From the NCBI RefSeq assembly GCF_018304945.1, contig NZ_JAGQEE010000001.1, positions 1,116,001 through 1,180,000 on the forward strand: a stretch of 64,000 nucleotides of DNA, written 5' to 3'. Shown here one piece after another: positions 8,752 to 18,653 of the stretch (positions are counted from its first letter, which is position 1; each line of letters opens with the position of its first letter). The notes below the pieces were generated by a model. That model saw only the letters and a program-made list of their open reading frames with translations. It searched no databases and was not told where the DNA came from. This DNA is from Collimonas humicola (GTDB lineage Bacteria > Pseudomonadota > Gammaproteobacteria > Burkholderiales > Burkholderiaceae_D). The translations under genes were made by a program, and so were the position numbers.

Positions 8752-10092
8752 ATGCTGAATGATCTGCCCTGGCTGCGCCCTTTCCGGTTTTGTGCGATCG
8801 TGCTGCTGTGCCTCCTGGCCGCAGCCTGCTCGACCCTGCCCGACGTCAGCAAGCTTAGCGCTTCGCTGCCGCCGCTCGCCACGCCGGCTGCTGGCCGCGC
8901 CATTGGCCCGGCGCGCCTGGACGCGCTGGCGGCGATGGAAGAAGCGGTCACCGGCAGTCCGCTCGTCAAGGGCAACAAGGTCAGCCTGCTGTTCGACGGC
9001 CCGCAGACCATGACGGCCATGATCGCTGCCATCGGCCAGGCCAGGAGCACCATCAATTTTGAAACTTATATTTTCGATCAGGACCAGCTCGGCCAGCGCT
9101 TTGCCGACATCTTGATTGAGAAGCAGCGCGCCGGCGTGCAGGTCAACATCATCTATGACAGCGTCGGCAGCATAGGCGCCCCGGCCGAATTCTTTGAGCG
9201 CATGCGCGCCGCCGGCATCCGCCTGGTCGAATTCAATCCGGTCAATCCCTTGAAACGCTTCGGCCGCTGGCAGCTGAACCATCGCGACCATCGCAAGATC
9301 CTGGTGGTGGACGGCAAGATCGGCTTCACCGGCGGCGTCAATATCAGCGCGGCGTATGCCAACAGCTCGCTGTTCCGGTCACGTCTGCGGAGCAGCGCCG
9401 GCCCGGTCGGCTGGCGCGATACCCATGTGCAGATAGAAGGCCCGGCGGTGGCCTCGCTGCAATTGCTGTTCCTGCAAACCTGGAGCAGCCAGCATGCGGA
9501 GGATTTGCCGGACCTGGATTATTTTCCCAAGCTGGAACAGGCCGGCGACAAGACCGTGCACGTGCTGGGCAGCCAGCCGGACGGCGACTACAGCTTGTAT
9601 AAAGCCTATATCCTGGCGATACAGCAGGCGCGCAACAGCATCCACATTACCACGCCCTACTTCGCGCCCGACCGCCAGCTGGCCGACGCGCTGATCGCCG
9701 CCGCCAGACGCGGCGTCGATGTCAGCCTGATCCTGCCCAGCGTGACCGACAGCGGCCTGGTGCTGCACGCCGGCCAGTCCTTCTATACCCAGCTGCTGAG
9801 CGCCGGCATCCGCATCTACCAGTTGCAGGTCTCGGTGCTGCACGCCAAGACCGCGGTCATCGACGGCAGCTGGTCCACGGTCGGTTCCGCCAACATGGAT
9901 ATCCGCAGCTTCCTGCACAACTACGAAGCCAACGTGATTGTCATCGACGATCAGTTCGGCCACGAGATGGAAAGAGCCTTCCGCGAGGACGTGCGCGGCT
10001 CGCAGCAAATCACGCTGGAACAATGGCGGCAGCGGCCGTTTTCCGATCGGGTCAAGGAATGGGCGGCGCGCTCGCTGGGCTACTGGCTGTAG
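8752..10092 (+). CDS. Phospholipase D-type cardiolipin synthase lipoprotein
   Basis: A 446-residue member of the PLD superfamily that would join two phosphatidylglycerols (or PG and PE) into cardiolipin at the membrane. It begins with a lipoprotein signal, lipobox CLLAAAC (Cys 26). Both HKD motifs are complete: H180-R-K182...D187 within NHRDHRKILVVD, and H364-A-K366...D371 within LHAKTAVID followed by GSANMD. The length and two-motif layout suit ClsB/ClsC-like enzymes. The predicted lipid anchor replaces the N-terminal membrane helices of ClsA. It could also be a periplasmic PLD acting on other lipids. Confidence 0.85.
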   Translation: MLNDLPWLRPFRFCAIVLLCLLAAACSTLPDVSKLSASLPPLATPAAGRAIGPARLDALAAMEEAVTGSPLVKGNKVSLLFDGPQTMTAMIAAIGQARSTINFETYIFDQDQLGQRFADILIEKQRAGVQVNIIYDSVGSIGAPAEFFERMRAAGIRLVEFNPVNPLKRFGRWQLNHRDHRKILVVDGKIGFTGGVNISAAYANSSLFRSRLRSSAGPVGWRDTHVQIEGPAVASLQLLFLQTWSSQHAEDLPDLDYFPKLEQAGDKTVHVLGSQPDGDYSLYKAYILAIQQARNSIHITTPYFAPDRQLADALIAAARRGVDVSLILPSVTDSGLVLHAGQSFYTQLLSAGIRIYQLQVSVLHAKTAVIDGSWSTVGSANMDIRSFLHNYEANVIVIDDQFGHEMERAFREDVRGSQQITLEQWRQRPFSDRVKEWAARSLGYWL

Positions 10093-10109
10093 ATAGACTT
10101 AGACGCAGC

Positions 10110-10910
10110 TCAGGCGCGATGCGCAGCGGCCCATGCCAGCATCGCGTCCATGAAACGGCGCAACACAGGTTGGACCCGGGCGGCCCGTTGCGGGTCGAAG
10201 GCAAACGGCAGCTGCTCTTCCATATAAGTGATTTGCGCCTGCTCCAGCTGGACCGCATGGATGTTGTCCTGCGGCTTGCCGTAATGGCGCGTGATATGGC
10301 CGCCCTTGAAACGCCCGTTCAAGGCATGGCTATAGCCGTCTGCCTGGGCCGCAACCTGCAGCAGCTGCTGCTCCAGTTCCGGCGCACAGGAAGCGCCTGA
10401 GGCGGTGCCCAGGTTCAGGTCCGGCAGCCGTCCCTCGAAAAAGCGCGGCACCACCGAAGCGATGGAATGCGCATCCCACAGCATGGCGATGCCGTGCTCG
10501 GCGCGCATGCGCTGCAGTTCCTGCTCCAGCTGCTGATGATAAGGCTGCCAGTAGAGTTCGACGCGGCGCTGTATTTCCGCGTCGCCGGGATTCTTGCCTG
10601 ACTGGTACAAGGGTTCCTTGTGGAAGGTGTCGACCGGACACAGGCCGGTCGTATCCTGGCCGGGATAGAGATTGACGTTGTCGCGCGGGCGGTTGAGATC
10701 GATCACATAGCGCGAATGGGTGGCCACCAGCACCGAGGCGCCGAGTTCCTGCAGGAAGCTGTAGAGCTGCGGCAGGTGCCAGTCGGTGTCGGCGATATCG
10801 AGCGCCGGCGCGCTCATGCCGGCCCGGATATCGTCAGGAATATGCTCCCCCGCATGCGGCATCGAGACCAGCAGCGGCAGGTTGCCGCGATGAAACAGGA
10901 ATTTTTCCAT
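10110..10910 (-). CDS. hutG: N-formylglutamate deformylase HutG
   Basis: Last step of histidine breakdown by the HutF route: N-formylglutamate is hydrolysed to glutamate and formate by a cytoplasmic metal-dependent amidohydrolase. The 266-residue protein has the family landmarks SMPHAGEHIPDD near the N-terminus, DTDWHLPQLY, ATHSRYVIDLNRPRD and LWDAHSI, which supply the metal and substrate residues. It is the last gene of the minus-strand hut operon, 26 bases after hutF. The start has no strong ribosome site but is the only one that keeps the N-terminus conserved. It ends 17 bases from the convergent cardiolipin synthase gene. Confidence 0.95.
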   Translation of the reverse strand: MEKFLFHRGNLPLLVSMPHAGEHIPDDIRAGMSAPALDIADTDWHLPQLYSFLQELGASVLVATHSRYVIDLNRPRDNVNLYPGQDTTGLCPVDTFHKEPLYQSGKNPGDAEIQRRVELYWQPYHQQLEQELQRMRAEHGIAMLWDAHSIASVVPRFFEGRLPDLNLGTASGASCAPELEQQLLQVAAQADGYSHALNGRFKGGHITRHYGKPQDNIHAVQLEQAQITYMEEQLPFAFDPQRAARVQPVLRRFMDAMLAWAAAHRA

Positions 10911-10936
10911 GATTGAACTCGGTAGGATTTCTCAGG

Positions 10937-12328
10937 TTAAGCCAACAATCTCTTCATGCTGCCCGCATAAGCAGCAAGGCTGGCGTCTTGCAGGCGATGC
11001 TTGCGGTCATTGATGACCCAATGGCCGCCCACCATGACATCCCGCACCGGCGTTTGCCCGTGATGGGAAAACACGAAACTGTCCAGCAGCTGGTCGCCAT
11101 GCTTGCCTTCCAGGTCCGCATGCTGCTGGTCCAGCACCAGCAGGTCTGCGCGCTGCCCCACCTGCAGCCCCGCCACCTGGCGGCCGCTGGCGGCAGCGCC
11201 GCCGTGCAAGGCCTTGCGGTACAAATACGAACCGACCGAAGCGCCCTGGTCGTCGGCCAGCACATTGCGCTGGCGATGCTGCAGCCGTTGGCTGTACTCA
11301 AAAAGGCGCAATTCTTCGCTCAGGCTGGTGCTGATATGGCTATCGGAGCCGACACCCCAGGCGCCATGCGCAGCCGCATACTCGACGCCATTGAAAATGC
11401 CGTCGCCCAGGTTGGCCTCGGTAGTCGGGCAAATGCCGGCGACAGCACCGCTACGCGCCATTCCAAGGGTTTCCGCCGCCGTCATGTGGGTGGCGTGCAC
11501 CAGGCACCAGTGGCGATCGACTTCCACATTGTCCAGCAGCCAGGCCACCGGCGGCGCGCCCAGGGCGGCGCTGCAATCCTCGACTTCCTTGCGCTGCTCG
11601 GCGATGTGGATGTGCACCGGCGCCTGCGCGTCCCATTGCCTGAGCTCAGCCAGCAGCTGCTGCAATGACTGCGGCGACACCGCGCGCAGGGAATGCGGCG
11701 CAACGCCGTAGCGCAAGCCGGCATGCTGCGGATGGTCGGCCTGCAGCCGCTGCAGGGCCGCCATCATCCATTGCGGCGAATTGATGAAACGCGCCTGTCC
11801 GGCATGCGGCGCCTGGGCGCCGAAGCCGCTGTGCTGGTACATCACCGGCAGCAAGGTCAGGCCGATGCCGGCTTCTTGCGCGGCCTCAATCAGGCACGCC
11901 AGGTTTTCGGTCGGATTGGCGTACGGCTTGCCGTCGCGGTCGTGATGCAGGTAGTGGAATTCGCACACCGAGGTATAGCCGGCCTGCAGCATTTCTATAT
12001 ACAGCTGCAGCGCCACCGCCTTCAGGTCGGCCGGCGCCAGCTTGCCCGCAAACTGGTACATCAAGGTGCGCCAGCTCCAGAAACTGTCGCTCGGATCGGA
12101 GCGGTATTCGGTGAGTCCCGCCATGGCGCGCTGGAACGCATGCGAGTGCAGGTTGACGATGCCGGGCAATACCGTGGCGGCGGCGCGCGGCGCCAGCGCC
12201 AGGGTTTCGGCGTCAGGGCGCACCGCGGTGAGTATGCCCTGCTCGTCCCACTCCAGCAGGACGTTGCTGCGCCAGCCGTCCGGCAGCAAGGCGCGGTCGG
12301 CGATCAATTCTCTGATGACGGGTTTCAT
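10937..12328 (-). CDS. hutF: Formimidoylglutamate deiminase HutF
   Basis: Amidohydrolase-superfamily enzyme removing ammonia from N-formimino-L-glutamate to give N-formylglutamate, the substrate of HutG. The 463-residue protein has the metal motif [11 protein letters not shown] (His 61 and His 63), [15 protein letters not shown] and GSDSHIS near the C-terminal metal Asp. The start is fixed by AAGGAG eight bases before ATG 12328 and by the ATGA overlap with the hutI stop, which couples their translation. The same reading frame stays open far into hutI, but that extension is hutI read out of frame. HutF marks the five-step pathway instead of the one-step formiminoglutamase. Confidence 0.95.
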   Translation of the reverse strand: MKPVIRELIADRALLPDGWRSNVLLEWDEQGILTAVRPDAETLALAPRAAATVLPGIVNLHSHAFQRAMAGLTEYRSDPSDSFWSWRTLMYQFAGKLAPADLKAVALQLYIEMLQAGYTSVCEFHYLHHDRDGKPYANPTENLACLIEAAQEAGIGLTLLPVMYQHSGFGAQAPHAGQARFINSPQWMMAALQRLQADHPQHAGLRYGVAPHSLRAVSPQSLQQLLAELRQWDAQAPVHIHIAEQRKEVEDCSAALGAPPVAWLLDNVEVDRHWCLVHATHMTAAETLGMARSGAVAGICPTTEANLGDGIFNGVEYAAAHGAWGVGSDSHISTSLSEELRLFEYSQRLQHRQRNVLADDQGASVGSYLYRKALHGGAAASGRQVAGLQVGQRADLLVLDQQHADLEGKHGDQLLDSFVFSHHGQTPVRDVMVGGHWVINDRKHRLQDASLAAYAGSMKRLLA

Positions 12329-13593
12329 GGATAGGCTCCTTGATCTATTCCCTGCGGCGCGGCCGGACTGAAGCGGCCTCCGCGAACGATGGTGTGACAC
12401 GGATTCAGTCCCGACCAGTAGGCCAGTTCGGCCAGCGACGCCACGTCCCACAGCACAAAGTCGGCGCTGCGCCCAGCCGCCAGCAAGCCGTGCCGGCCGG
12501 CCTGGCCCAGCGCCAGCGCGGCATGGCTGGTGACGCCCAGCAAGGCTTCCGCCGTGGTCATGCGGAACAGCGTGCATGCCATGTTCAGCATCAGCAGCAA
12601 GGATGCGGTCGGCGAAGTGCCGGGGTTGCTGTCGGTGGAAATAGCCATCGGTATGCCATGGCGGCGCAGCAGTTCCAGCGGCGGCTGTTTGGTTTCGCGG
12701 ATGAAGTAATAGGCGCCGGGCAGCAGCACGGCCACAGTCCCGCTTTCCTTCATCGCCAGCACATCGGCTTCGCTCAGGTGTTCCAGGTGGTCCGCCGACA
12801 AGGCCTTGAAGCGCGCCGCCAGCTGGGTGGCGCCGATATTCGAGAGCTGGTCGGCATGCATTTTCACCGGCAGCCCGAGCCTGGCGGCGGCTGCGAACAC
12901 GCGTTCGCTCTGCGCCACTGAAAAGCCGATATTTTCGCAAAATACGTCGACCGCATCGACCAGGCCTTCCGCATGCAGGGCCGGCAGCATTTCTTCGCAC
13001 ACCAGCGTGATGTAGTCGTCGGCGCGGCCCTGGTATTCCGGCGGCAAGGCATGGGCGCCGAGGAAGGTGGTGTAGACCGTGACCGGATAATGCTCGCCGA
13101 GGCAGCGCGCCACGCGCAGCATCTTGCGCTCGCTGGCCAGGTCCAGGCCATAGCCGGATTTGATTTCAACCGTGGTGACGCCTTCCGCCAGCAAGGCTTC
13201 CAGACGCCGTGCGGATTGCAGGAACAGGCTGTCCTCGTCTGCCGCCCGCGTCGCCCGCACGGTCGAGACGATGCCGCCGCCGCTGCGCGCAATTTCCTCA
13301 TAGCTGGCGCCTGCCAGCCGCAAGGCAAATTCATCGGCGCGGTTGCCGCCATACACCAGATGGGTGTGGCAATCGATCAGGCCGGGCGTGATCCAGCGCT
13401 TGCCAGCGTCGTGCCGCGCCAGGTTTTCGTTGCTGTATGCAGCCGGCAATTCGGCCGCCTTGCCGAGCCAGGCAATCAAACCGCCGCGCACTACCATGGC
13501 GCCGTCCAGGATGACTTGCGCCGGATCGCCGGCGGGTGCGATCCTGGCGTTGGTCCAGATGCCATCGGCTTGCTCGTATTGACTATGCGCCAT
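12325..13593 (-). CDS. hutI: Imidazolonepropionase HutI
   Basis: Third step of histidine degradation: opens 4-imidazolone-5-propionate to N-formimino-L-glutamate. The 422-residue amidohydrolase has the zinc motif [12 protein letters not shown] (His 76, His 78), KSGYGLD, HADQLS and [10 protein letters not shown], all characteristic of HutI. The stop codon overlaps the hutF start by ATGA. It begins 17 bases after the hutD stop, well inside the operon. Confidence 0.96.
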   Translation of the reverse strand: MAHSQYEQADGIWTNARIAPAGDPAQVILDGAMVVRGGLIAWLGKAAELPAAYSNENLARHDAGKRWITPGLIDCHTHLVYGGNRADEFALRLAGASYEEIARSGGGIVSTVRATRAADEDSLFLQSARRLEALLAEGVTTVEIKSGYGLDLASERKMLRVARCLGEHYPVTVYTTFLGAHALPPEYQGRADDYITLVCEEMLPALHAEGLVDAVDVFCENIGFSVAQSERVFAAAARLGLPVKMHADQLSNIGATQLAARFKALSADHLEHLSEADVLAMKESGTVAVLLPGAYYFIRETKQPPLELLRRHGIPMAISTDSNPGTSPTASLLLMLNMACTLFRMTTAEALLGVTSHAALALGQAGRHGLLAAGRSADFVLWDVASLAELAYWSGLNPCHTIVRGGRFSPAAPQGIDQGAYP

Positions 13594-13610
13594 GCTGTTT
13601 TCCTATTGCA

Positions 13611-14180
13611 CTATTTCAGATTGACGTTGACGCCGATCAGGACGCTGCCGGCGCTCAGGGAACGCAGCGCCATCTTGCCCGGCCGATCATCCCATGCCAG
13701 GCTCTGGCGCGGCGCCAGGGTGGCGTGCTCGCCGTCCTGCGTCAGCACATCCCAGCGGCCTTGCACGCAAAACAGCAGGTTGCAGCCCTGCTCCAGGTCC
13801 TGGTCGACAGACCACACCTGCACCTCGCCGGCGGCCGCGCCGCGCCTCAGCATCAGGTTGAAATCCCGGCAGGCGCCGCCCTCCAGCTGTGCGTCGATCT
13901 TGTCTTCGCCGCGAAATCGGTGCGGCTGCAGGTGCGACAGCAACACGTGATTGCCGCTGTCTGACACCAGGTCCATGCCATCGCCTTCCAGCAAGGTGAT
14001 GACCCGGTCGACGCCGGCGAAGCTGGAAAAGGCGCCTGACTGGCTGACGTCGGCGATGCTCACGCGCCACAAAAAATTATCGAACGACGCTCCCGGCGGC
14101 TGGCAATACAGCTCACGGGTCACGCCGCCGCCGTTTTTCCACGGCGTGGCCGGCAAGTCTTCAAACTCAATCAGTTTCAT
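13611..14180 (-). CDS. hutD: HutD family protein
   Basis: A 189-residue cupin-fold protein found in many proteobacterial hut operons. Visible family features are TPWKNGGGVTREL at the N-terminus, FLWRVSIADV, and FSSFAGVDRVITLLEGDGM. HutD is not a pathway enzyme; work in Pseudomonas suggests it limits or fine-tunes hut expression, perhaps by binding urocanate or formylglutamate, so a governor role is an inference here. It lies between hutH (70 bases) and hutI (17 bases). Confidence 0.92.
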   Translation of the reverse strand: MKLIEFEDLPATPWKNGGGVTRELYCQPPGASFDNFLWRVSIADVSQSGAFSSFAGVDRVITLLEGDGMDLVSDSGNHVLLSHLQPHRFRGEDKIDAQLEGGACRDFNLMLRRGAAAGEVQVWSVDQDLEQGCNLLFCVQGRWDVLTQDGEHATLAPRQSLAWDDRPGKMALRSLSAGSVLIGVNVNLK

Positions 14181-14250
14181 TGGCTCGCTCTACAAACTCA
14201 TTGACACATTCCGGGCCGGATGAAAACTGCCGACCCAGCCCGGCTCTTGC

Positions 14251-15798
14251 TTAACGGCTGTACAACTCGGCAAACAAGCTCTTGCAGCTATCGCTCACCG
14301 CGCCTTGCAGCACCAGCTGCTTGGCGGCTTCGATATCCGGCGCGAAGAAACGGTCCTTGTCGTAAAACGTTACCTCCTGGCGCAAACGCTGGTGCACCTG
14401 GGCCAGCATCGGCGAGGTGGTCAGCGGCTGATGGCAGTCGACGCCCTGTGCTGCCGCCAGCAATTCAATCGCCACGATGGCAGCCGTATTGTGCGCCATT
14501 TCATGCAGGCGGCGGCCGGCGAAAGTCGCCATGCTGACGTGGTCTTCCTGGTTGGCGGAAGTCGGCAGGCTGTCGACGCTGGCCGGATGCGCCAGCGCCT
14601 TATTCTCGGACGCCAGCGCGGCTGCCGTCACGTGCGCGATCATGAAGCCGGAATTGAGGCCGGAAGACTGCACCAGGAACGGCGGCAGGCCGGACAGCGA
14701 AGAATCGATCAGCAGCGCGATGCGGCGCTCCGACAAGGCGCCGATCTCGGCAATCGCCAGCGCCAGGGTATCGGCCGCGAAGGCGACCGGCTCGGCGTGG
14801 AAATTGCCGCCGGAGATGACCTCATCGCGCTCGGCATAGATCAGTGGATTGTCGGTCACGGCATTGGCTTCGATCAGCAGGGTGCGCGCGGCGTTGCTGA
14901 TGATGTCGACGCAGGCGCCCATCACCTGCGGCTGGCAGCGCAGGCTGTACGGGTCTTGCACGCGCTCGTCGTTGACCAGGTGCGATTGCCGGATCGCGCT
15001 GCCGCTCAGCAGCTGGCGATAGATCTTGGCGGTGGCGATCTGGCCCGGCTGGCCGCGCACTTCATGCACGCGCGGATCGAACGGGGCATCGCTGCCGCGC
15101 GCCGCGTCGACTGCCAGCGCGCCGGTGACGGTAGCTGCTTCCAGCACGCGCTCGGCCAGGAACAGGCCGTTCAGGGTCAGCGCGGTCGACACCTGGGTGC
15201 CGTTGATCAGCGCCAGGCCTTCCTTGGCCGCCAGCACGATAGGCGCGATGCCGGCCTTGGCCAGCGCTTCCTTGGCGTCGACCAGCTTGCCGTCGACGCG
15301 CACCTGGCCTTCGCCCAGGATCGCCAGCGTCATGTGCGACAGCGGCGCCAGGTCGCCCGAGGCGCCGACAGAGCCCTTGACCGGGATGCAAGGCATGATG
15401 CCGGCATTGTAGATCGCCAGCAAGGTGTCGATGACTTGCGCGCGGATGCCGGAAAAACCGCGCGCCAGGCTGGCGATTTTCATGGCCAGGATCAGACGCA
15501 CAGCGCCGTCGTCGATGAGGTCGCCCGTGCCCACCGAATGCGAGAGGATCAGGTTACGCTGCAGCAGTTCCAGCTGTTCGTCCGGAATGCGGGTCTTGGC
15601 CAGCTTGCCGAAACCGGTATTGATGCCGTAGGCGGCATCGCCGCGCTCGACGATACGCGCCACGGTAGCGGCGGAGGCATTGATGGCATCGTAAGCGGAT
15701 GGCGGCAAGGCCAGCGGCACGGCCGCGGCCCAGATGCTGCGGATCTCTGCCAGCGTCATTTTTCCTGGTTGCAGAGTCAACGATGTTTTCATATTCAT
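14251..15798 (-). CDS. hutH: Histidine ammonia-lyase HutH
   Basis: First step of the pathway: non-oxidative deamination of L-histidine to trans-urocanate. The 515-residue protein carries [14 protein letters not shown], whose Ala146-Ser147-Gly148 cyclises to the MIO electrophile. [11 protein letters not shown], the conserved Tyr/Phe active-site loop, is at residues 57-67. Length is normal for the family. A second in-frame ATG two codons on is equally possible. It lies 48 bases downstream of hutU. Confidence 0.97.
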   Translation of the reverse strand: MNMKTSLTLQPGKMTLAEIRSIWAAAVPLALPPSAYDAINASAATVARIVERGDAAYGINTGFGKLAKTRIPDEQLELLQRNLILSHSVGTGDLIDDGAVRLILAMKIASLARGFSGIRAQVIDTLLAIYNAGIMPCIPVKGSVGASGDLAPLSHMTLAILGEGQVRVDGKLVDAKEALAKAGIAPIVLAAKEGLALINGTQVSTALTLNGLFLAERVLEAATVTGALAVDAARGSDAPFDPRVHEVRGQPGQIATAKIYRQLLSGSAIRQSHLVNDERVQDPYSLRCQPQVMGACVDIISNAARTLLIEANAVTDNPLIYAERDEVISGGNFHAEPVAFAADTLALAIAEIGALSERRIALLIDSSLSGLPPFLVQSSGLNSGFMIAHVTAAALASENKALAHPASVDSLPTSANQEDHVSMATFAGRRLHEMAHNTAAIVAIELLAAAQGVDCHQPLTTSPMLAQVHQRLRQEVTFYDKDRFFAPDIEAAKQLVLQGAVSDSCKSLFAELYSR

Positions 15799-15846
15799 TT
15801 CTTTCAGATTAGCGTATTGCAGAAGTCGATTTTATGGCAAAGCCAG

Positions 15847-17556
15847 TCACTTGATCATCGGCAGGTTCAGGTTGTGGCGCTTGGCGCATTCGATCGCCGC
15901 TTCATAGCCCGCATCGGCATGGCGCATGACGCCGGACGCGCAATCGTTGACCAGCACGCGCGCCAGGCGCTTGGCGGCGGCATCGGTGCCGTCGGCCACG
16001 ATCACCATGCCGGAGTGCTGCGAATAGCCCATGCCGACGCCGCCGCCGTGATGCAGCGAGACCCAGGTGGCGCCGCCGGAGGTGTTCAGCAAAGCGTTCA
16101 GCAGCGGCCAGTCGGAGACCGCATCGGTGCCGTCCTTCATGCTTTCGGTTTCGCGGTTCGGGCTGGCGACCGAGCCGGTGTCGAGGTGATCGCGGCCGAT
16201 CACGATCGGCGCCTTCAGTTCGCCGGTGCGCACCATTTCATTGAAAGCGAGGCCGGCGATATGGCGCTCGCCCAGGCCCAGCCAGCAAATCCGCGCCGGC
16301 AGGCCCTGGAAGGAAATGCGCTCGCGCGCCATGTCCAGCCAGCGGTGCACGTGCTTGTTGTGCGGGAACAGTTCCTTGATCTTGGCGTCGGTCTTGTAGA
16401 TATCTTCCGGATCGCCGGACAGTGCGACCCAGCGGAACGGCCCCTTGCCTTCGCAGAACAGCGGCCGGATGTAGGCCGGCACAAAACCGGGGAAATCGAA
16501 GGCGTTCTTGACGCCCTGGTCGAACGCCACCTGGCGGATGTTGTTGCCGTAGTCGACGGTCTTGATGCTCATCGCGTGGAAGTCCAGCATCGCCTGCACA
16601 TGCTGGGCGCAGGACTGCGCGGCATCGGCAGTCAGGCGCGCCTGTTGCGACGGATCGTTTTGCGCCGCCACCCATTGCTCGACGCTCCAGCCGATCGGCA
16701 GGTAGCCGTTGATCAGGTCATGCGCCGAGGTCTGGTCGGTCACCAGGTCGGGCTTGATGCCGCCGGCCTTGGCGCGCTTGACCAGTTCCGGCAGCACTTC
16801 CGCGGCATTGCCGAGCAGGCCGATGGAAATCGCTTCCTTGCGTTCGGTGTGGTATTTGATCAGGTCAAGCGCATCGTCCAGGTTCTTGGCCTGCTTGTCG
16901 AGATAGCGCGTGCGCAGGCGGAAATCGATGCTGGACTGCTTGCACTCGATGGTCAGCGAGGCCGCACCGGCCAGGGTCGCCGCCAGCGGCTGCGCGCCGC
17001 CCATGCCGCCGAGGCCGGCGGTCAGGATCCAGCGCCCGGAGAGATCGCCGCCGAAATGCTGGCGGCCGGCTTCGGCAAAGGTTTCAAACGTGCCCTGGAC
17101 GATGCCCTGGCTGCCGATGTAGATCCAGCTGCCGGCGGTCATCTGGCCGTACATGAACAAACCCTTGCGGTCGAGTTCGTTGAAGTGTTCCCAGTTGGCC
17201 CATTTCGGCACCAGGTTGGAATTGGCCAGCAAGACGCGCGGCGCGTCGGCATGGGTCTGGAACACGCCGACCGGCTTGCCGGACTGGATCAGCAGGGTTT
17301 CGTTGTCGTTCAGGTTGGTCAGGGCTTCGACGATCTTGTCGAAGCAGGCCCAGTCGCGCGCCGCCCGGCCGATGCCGCCATACACCACCAGGTCGTTCGG
17401 CCGTTCGGCCACTTCCGGGTCGAGGTTGTTCATCAGCATGCGCAGCGGCGCTTCGGTCAGCCAGCTCTTGGCAGTCAATGCAGTGCCGCGGGCGGCGCGG
17501 ATAGTGCGGCTAGGGTCGCGCCGTGGATCGGCGTTGGCGATATTGTTTGTAGTCAT
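15847..17556 (-). CDS. hutU: Urocanate hydratase HutU
   Basis: Second step: converts urocanate to 4-imidazolone-5-propionate with tightly bound NAD+. The 569-residue protein has the dinucleotide-binding stretch [23 protein letters not shown] in the N-terminal domain and [15 protein letters not shown] with the conserved Cys. It is the first gene of the minus-strand operon, so urocanate, the usual HutC inducer, is consumed by the promoter-proximal gene. The promoter and operator lie 68-113 bases upstream. Confidence 0.97.
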   Translation of the reverse strand: MTTNNIANADPRRDPSRTIRAARGTALTAKSWLTEAPLRMLMNNLDPEVAERPNDLVVYGGIGRAARDWACFDKIVEALTNLNDNETLLIQSGKPVGVFQTHADAPRVLLANSNLVPKWANWEHFNELDRKGLFMYGQMTAGSWIYIGSQGIVQGTFETFAEAGRQHFGGDLSGRWILTAGLGGMGGAQPLAATLAGAASLTIECKQSSIDFRLRTRYLDKQAKNLDDALDLIKYHTERKEAISIGLLGNAAEVLPELVKRAKAGGIKPDLVTDQTSAHDLINGYLPIGWSVEQWVAAQNDPSQQARLTADAAQSCAQHVQAMLDFHAMSIKTVDYGNNIRQVAFDQGVKNAFDFPGFVPAYIRPLFCEGKGPFRWVALSGDPEDIYKTDAKIKELFPHNKHVHRWLDMARERISFQGLPARICWLGLGERHIAGLAFNEMVRTGELKAPIVIGRDHLDTGSVASPNRETESMKDGTDAVSDWPLLNALLNTSGGATWVSLHHGGGVGMGYSQHSGMVIVADGTDAAAKRLARVLVNDCASGVMRHADAGYEAAIECAKRHNLNLPMIK

Positions 17557-17623
17557 GCTGGCTCATCTCCTTAAAAGTATCGGTGCGCCGATTTGCTATC
17601 CTGACCGCCCGAAAATAAACAAC

Positions 17624-17669
17624 AAGTTGTATAGTCCAGTAAAATATAATGCCTATACAACTTAGTCAA
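17624..17669 (-). promoter_or_regulatory. hut operon promoter with paired HutC half-sites
   Basis: Two perfect inverted 11-bp arms, AAGTTGTATAG (17624-17634) and CTATACAACTT (17653-17663), are separated by 18 bases. Each contains TTGTATA, the half-site expected for the GntR-type repressor HutC. On the minus strand TTGACT (17664-17669) fits a -35 box. TATATT (17643-17648, 15-base spacer) or TATTTT (17641-17646, 17-base spacer) could be the -10. One arm therefore lies inside the promoter spacer and the other just downstream, a layout that would block RNA polymerase. Confidence 0.75.
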
Positions 17670-17751
17670 TCGAATTTATGCATAGTCCTTAGATATTTTT
17701 CGCTATCCCGAATGAGCCGCTATCCCTTACCCTGTGAAAAAAGGTGTTGAC

Positions 17752-17767
17752 TTCAAGTCCACTTGAA
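17752..17767 (+). promoter_or_regulatory. Palindrome in the hutC promoter region
   Basis: TTCAAGTCCACTTGAA is a perfect 7-bp inverted repeat around CC. It overlaps by one base a TTGACT (17747-17752) that could be the -35 box of hutC. It does not contain TTGTATA and so may bind a different regulator. The start of hutC is 81 bases downstream. Confidence 0.5.
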
Positions 17768-17848
17768 CTTCCATACTTGCCTGGTCGGCAACTGCGCTGG
17801 TAACTGAGTTAGTATCCGTGATGAATTTTATTGAGTAGGAGCCAGCAT

Positions 17849-18559
17849 ATGCATGGCGCAATAGCAAAAAAAGCAATTCCCGCATTCCAGCAGGTAAAAG
17901 ACCACGTGCAGCAGCAGATCCGCAGCGGCGAATGGAAGCCGGGCGACCTGATTCCATCCGAGCGCGAACTGATGGTGCAGTTCAACCTGTCGCGCATGAC
18001 CGTCAACCGCGCCCTGCGCGAATTGACCGACAACCAGCTGCTGGTTCGGATCCAGGGCTCCGGCACCTATGTGGCGCCTGGAAAATACCAGTCTACACTG
18101 GTGGAAATCCGCAGTATCGATGACGAACTTGTTGCCCGCGGCCACCGCTACCGCAGCCAGGTGCTGACGCTGGAAGCGAGCGCCACGCCGGTGGCGCTGA
18201 AAGCGCTGGGACTGGATGCCGGACCGGCGTTCCACTCGGTGATCGTGCATTTCGCCGACGACATCCCGATCCAGCTGGAAGACCGCTACACCAATCCGCG
18301 ACTGTTTCCCGACTACCTGCGGCAGGATTTCCACCTGGTGACGCCGAACCACTACATGGTGCAGATCGCGCCGCTCGACCGCGCCGAATACAGCATCGAA
18401 TCGAAGATGCCGGAGGCGGCGATGCGCAAGCAGCTGCAGATGGAAGCCGGCGAACCCTGCCTGCTGCTGTCGCGCCGCACCTGGGTGGGCGACACCGTGG
18501 CGACCGCGGTGACGCTGTGGCACCCCGGCTCAAGGTATCAGTTTACCGGCGGCTTCTAA
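17849..18559 (+). CDS. hutC: Histidine utilisation repressor HutC (GntR family)
   Basis: Cytoplasmic repressor of the hut genes, released from DNA by urocanate. The 236-residue protein has an N-terminal winged helix (ERELMVQFNLSRMTVNRALRELTD, about residues 35-60) and a C-terminal UTRA effector domain of the HutC subfamily, ending in VGDTVATAVTLWHPGSRYQFTGGF. TAGGAG ten bases before ATG 17849 fixes the start; an upstream TTG at 17831 is unlikely. It is divergent from hutU across 292 bases holding the operator. The MFS gene follows after 94 bases on the same strand. Confidence 0.95.
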   Translation: MHGAIAKKAIPAFQQVKDHVQQQIRSGEWKPGDLIPSERELMVQFNLSRMTVNRALRELTDNQLLVRIQGSGTYVAPGKYQSTLVEIRSIDDELVARGHRYRSQVLTLEASATPVALKALGLDAGPAFHSVIVHFADDIPIQLEDRYTNPRLFPDYLRQDFHLVTPNHYMVQIAPLDRAEYSIESKMPEAAMRKQLQMEAGEPCLLLSRRTWVGDTVATAVTLWHPGSRYQFTGGF

Positions 18560-18653
18560 TACAAGGCGGACCGCGTGGCGTCGGCGCCTGGCGCCGATTG
18601 CGGCTGCGCACGCCCATTTCAACTTATCAGCATCACTCTGGACAGACTCAACC

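Noticed and set aside
10937-13000. Apparent 687-residue HutF with a long N-terminal extension
   Set aside because: The extension is hutI read out of frame. HutF has a good start at 12328 with AAGGAG and the ATGA overlap.
14305-17574. Open frame of 1089 codons opposite hutH and hutU
   Set aside because: Antisense shadow; it spans two real genes and the gap between them and has no family features.
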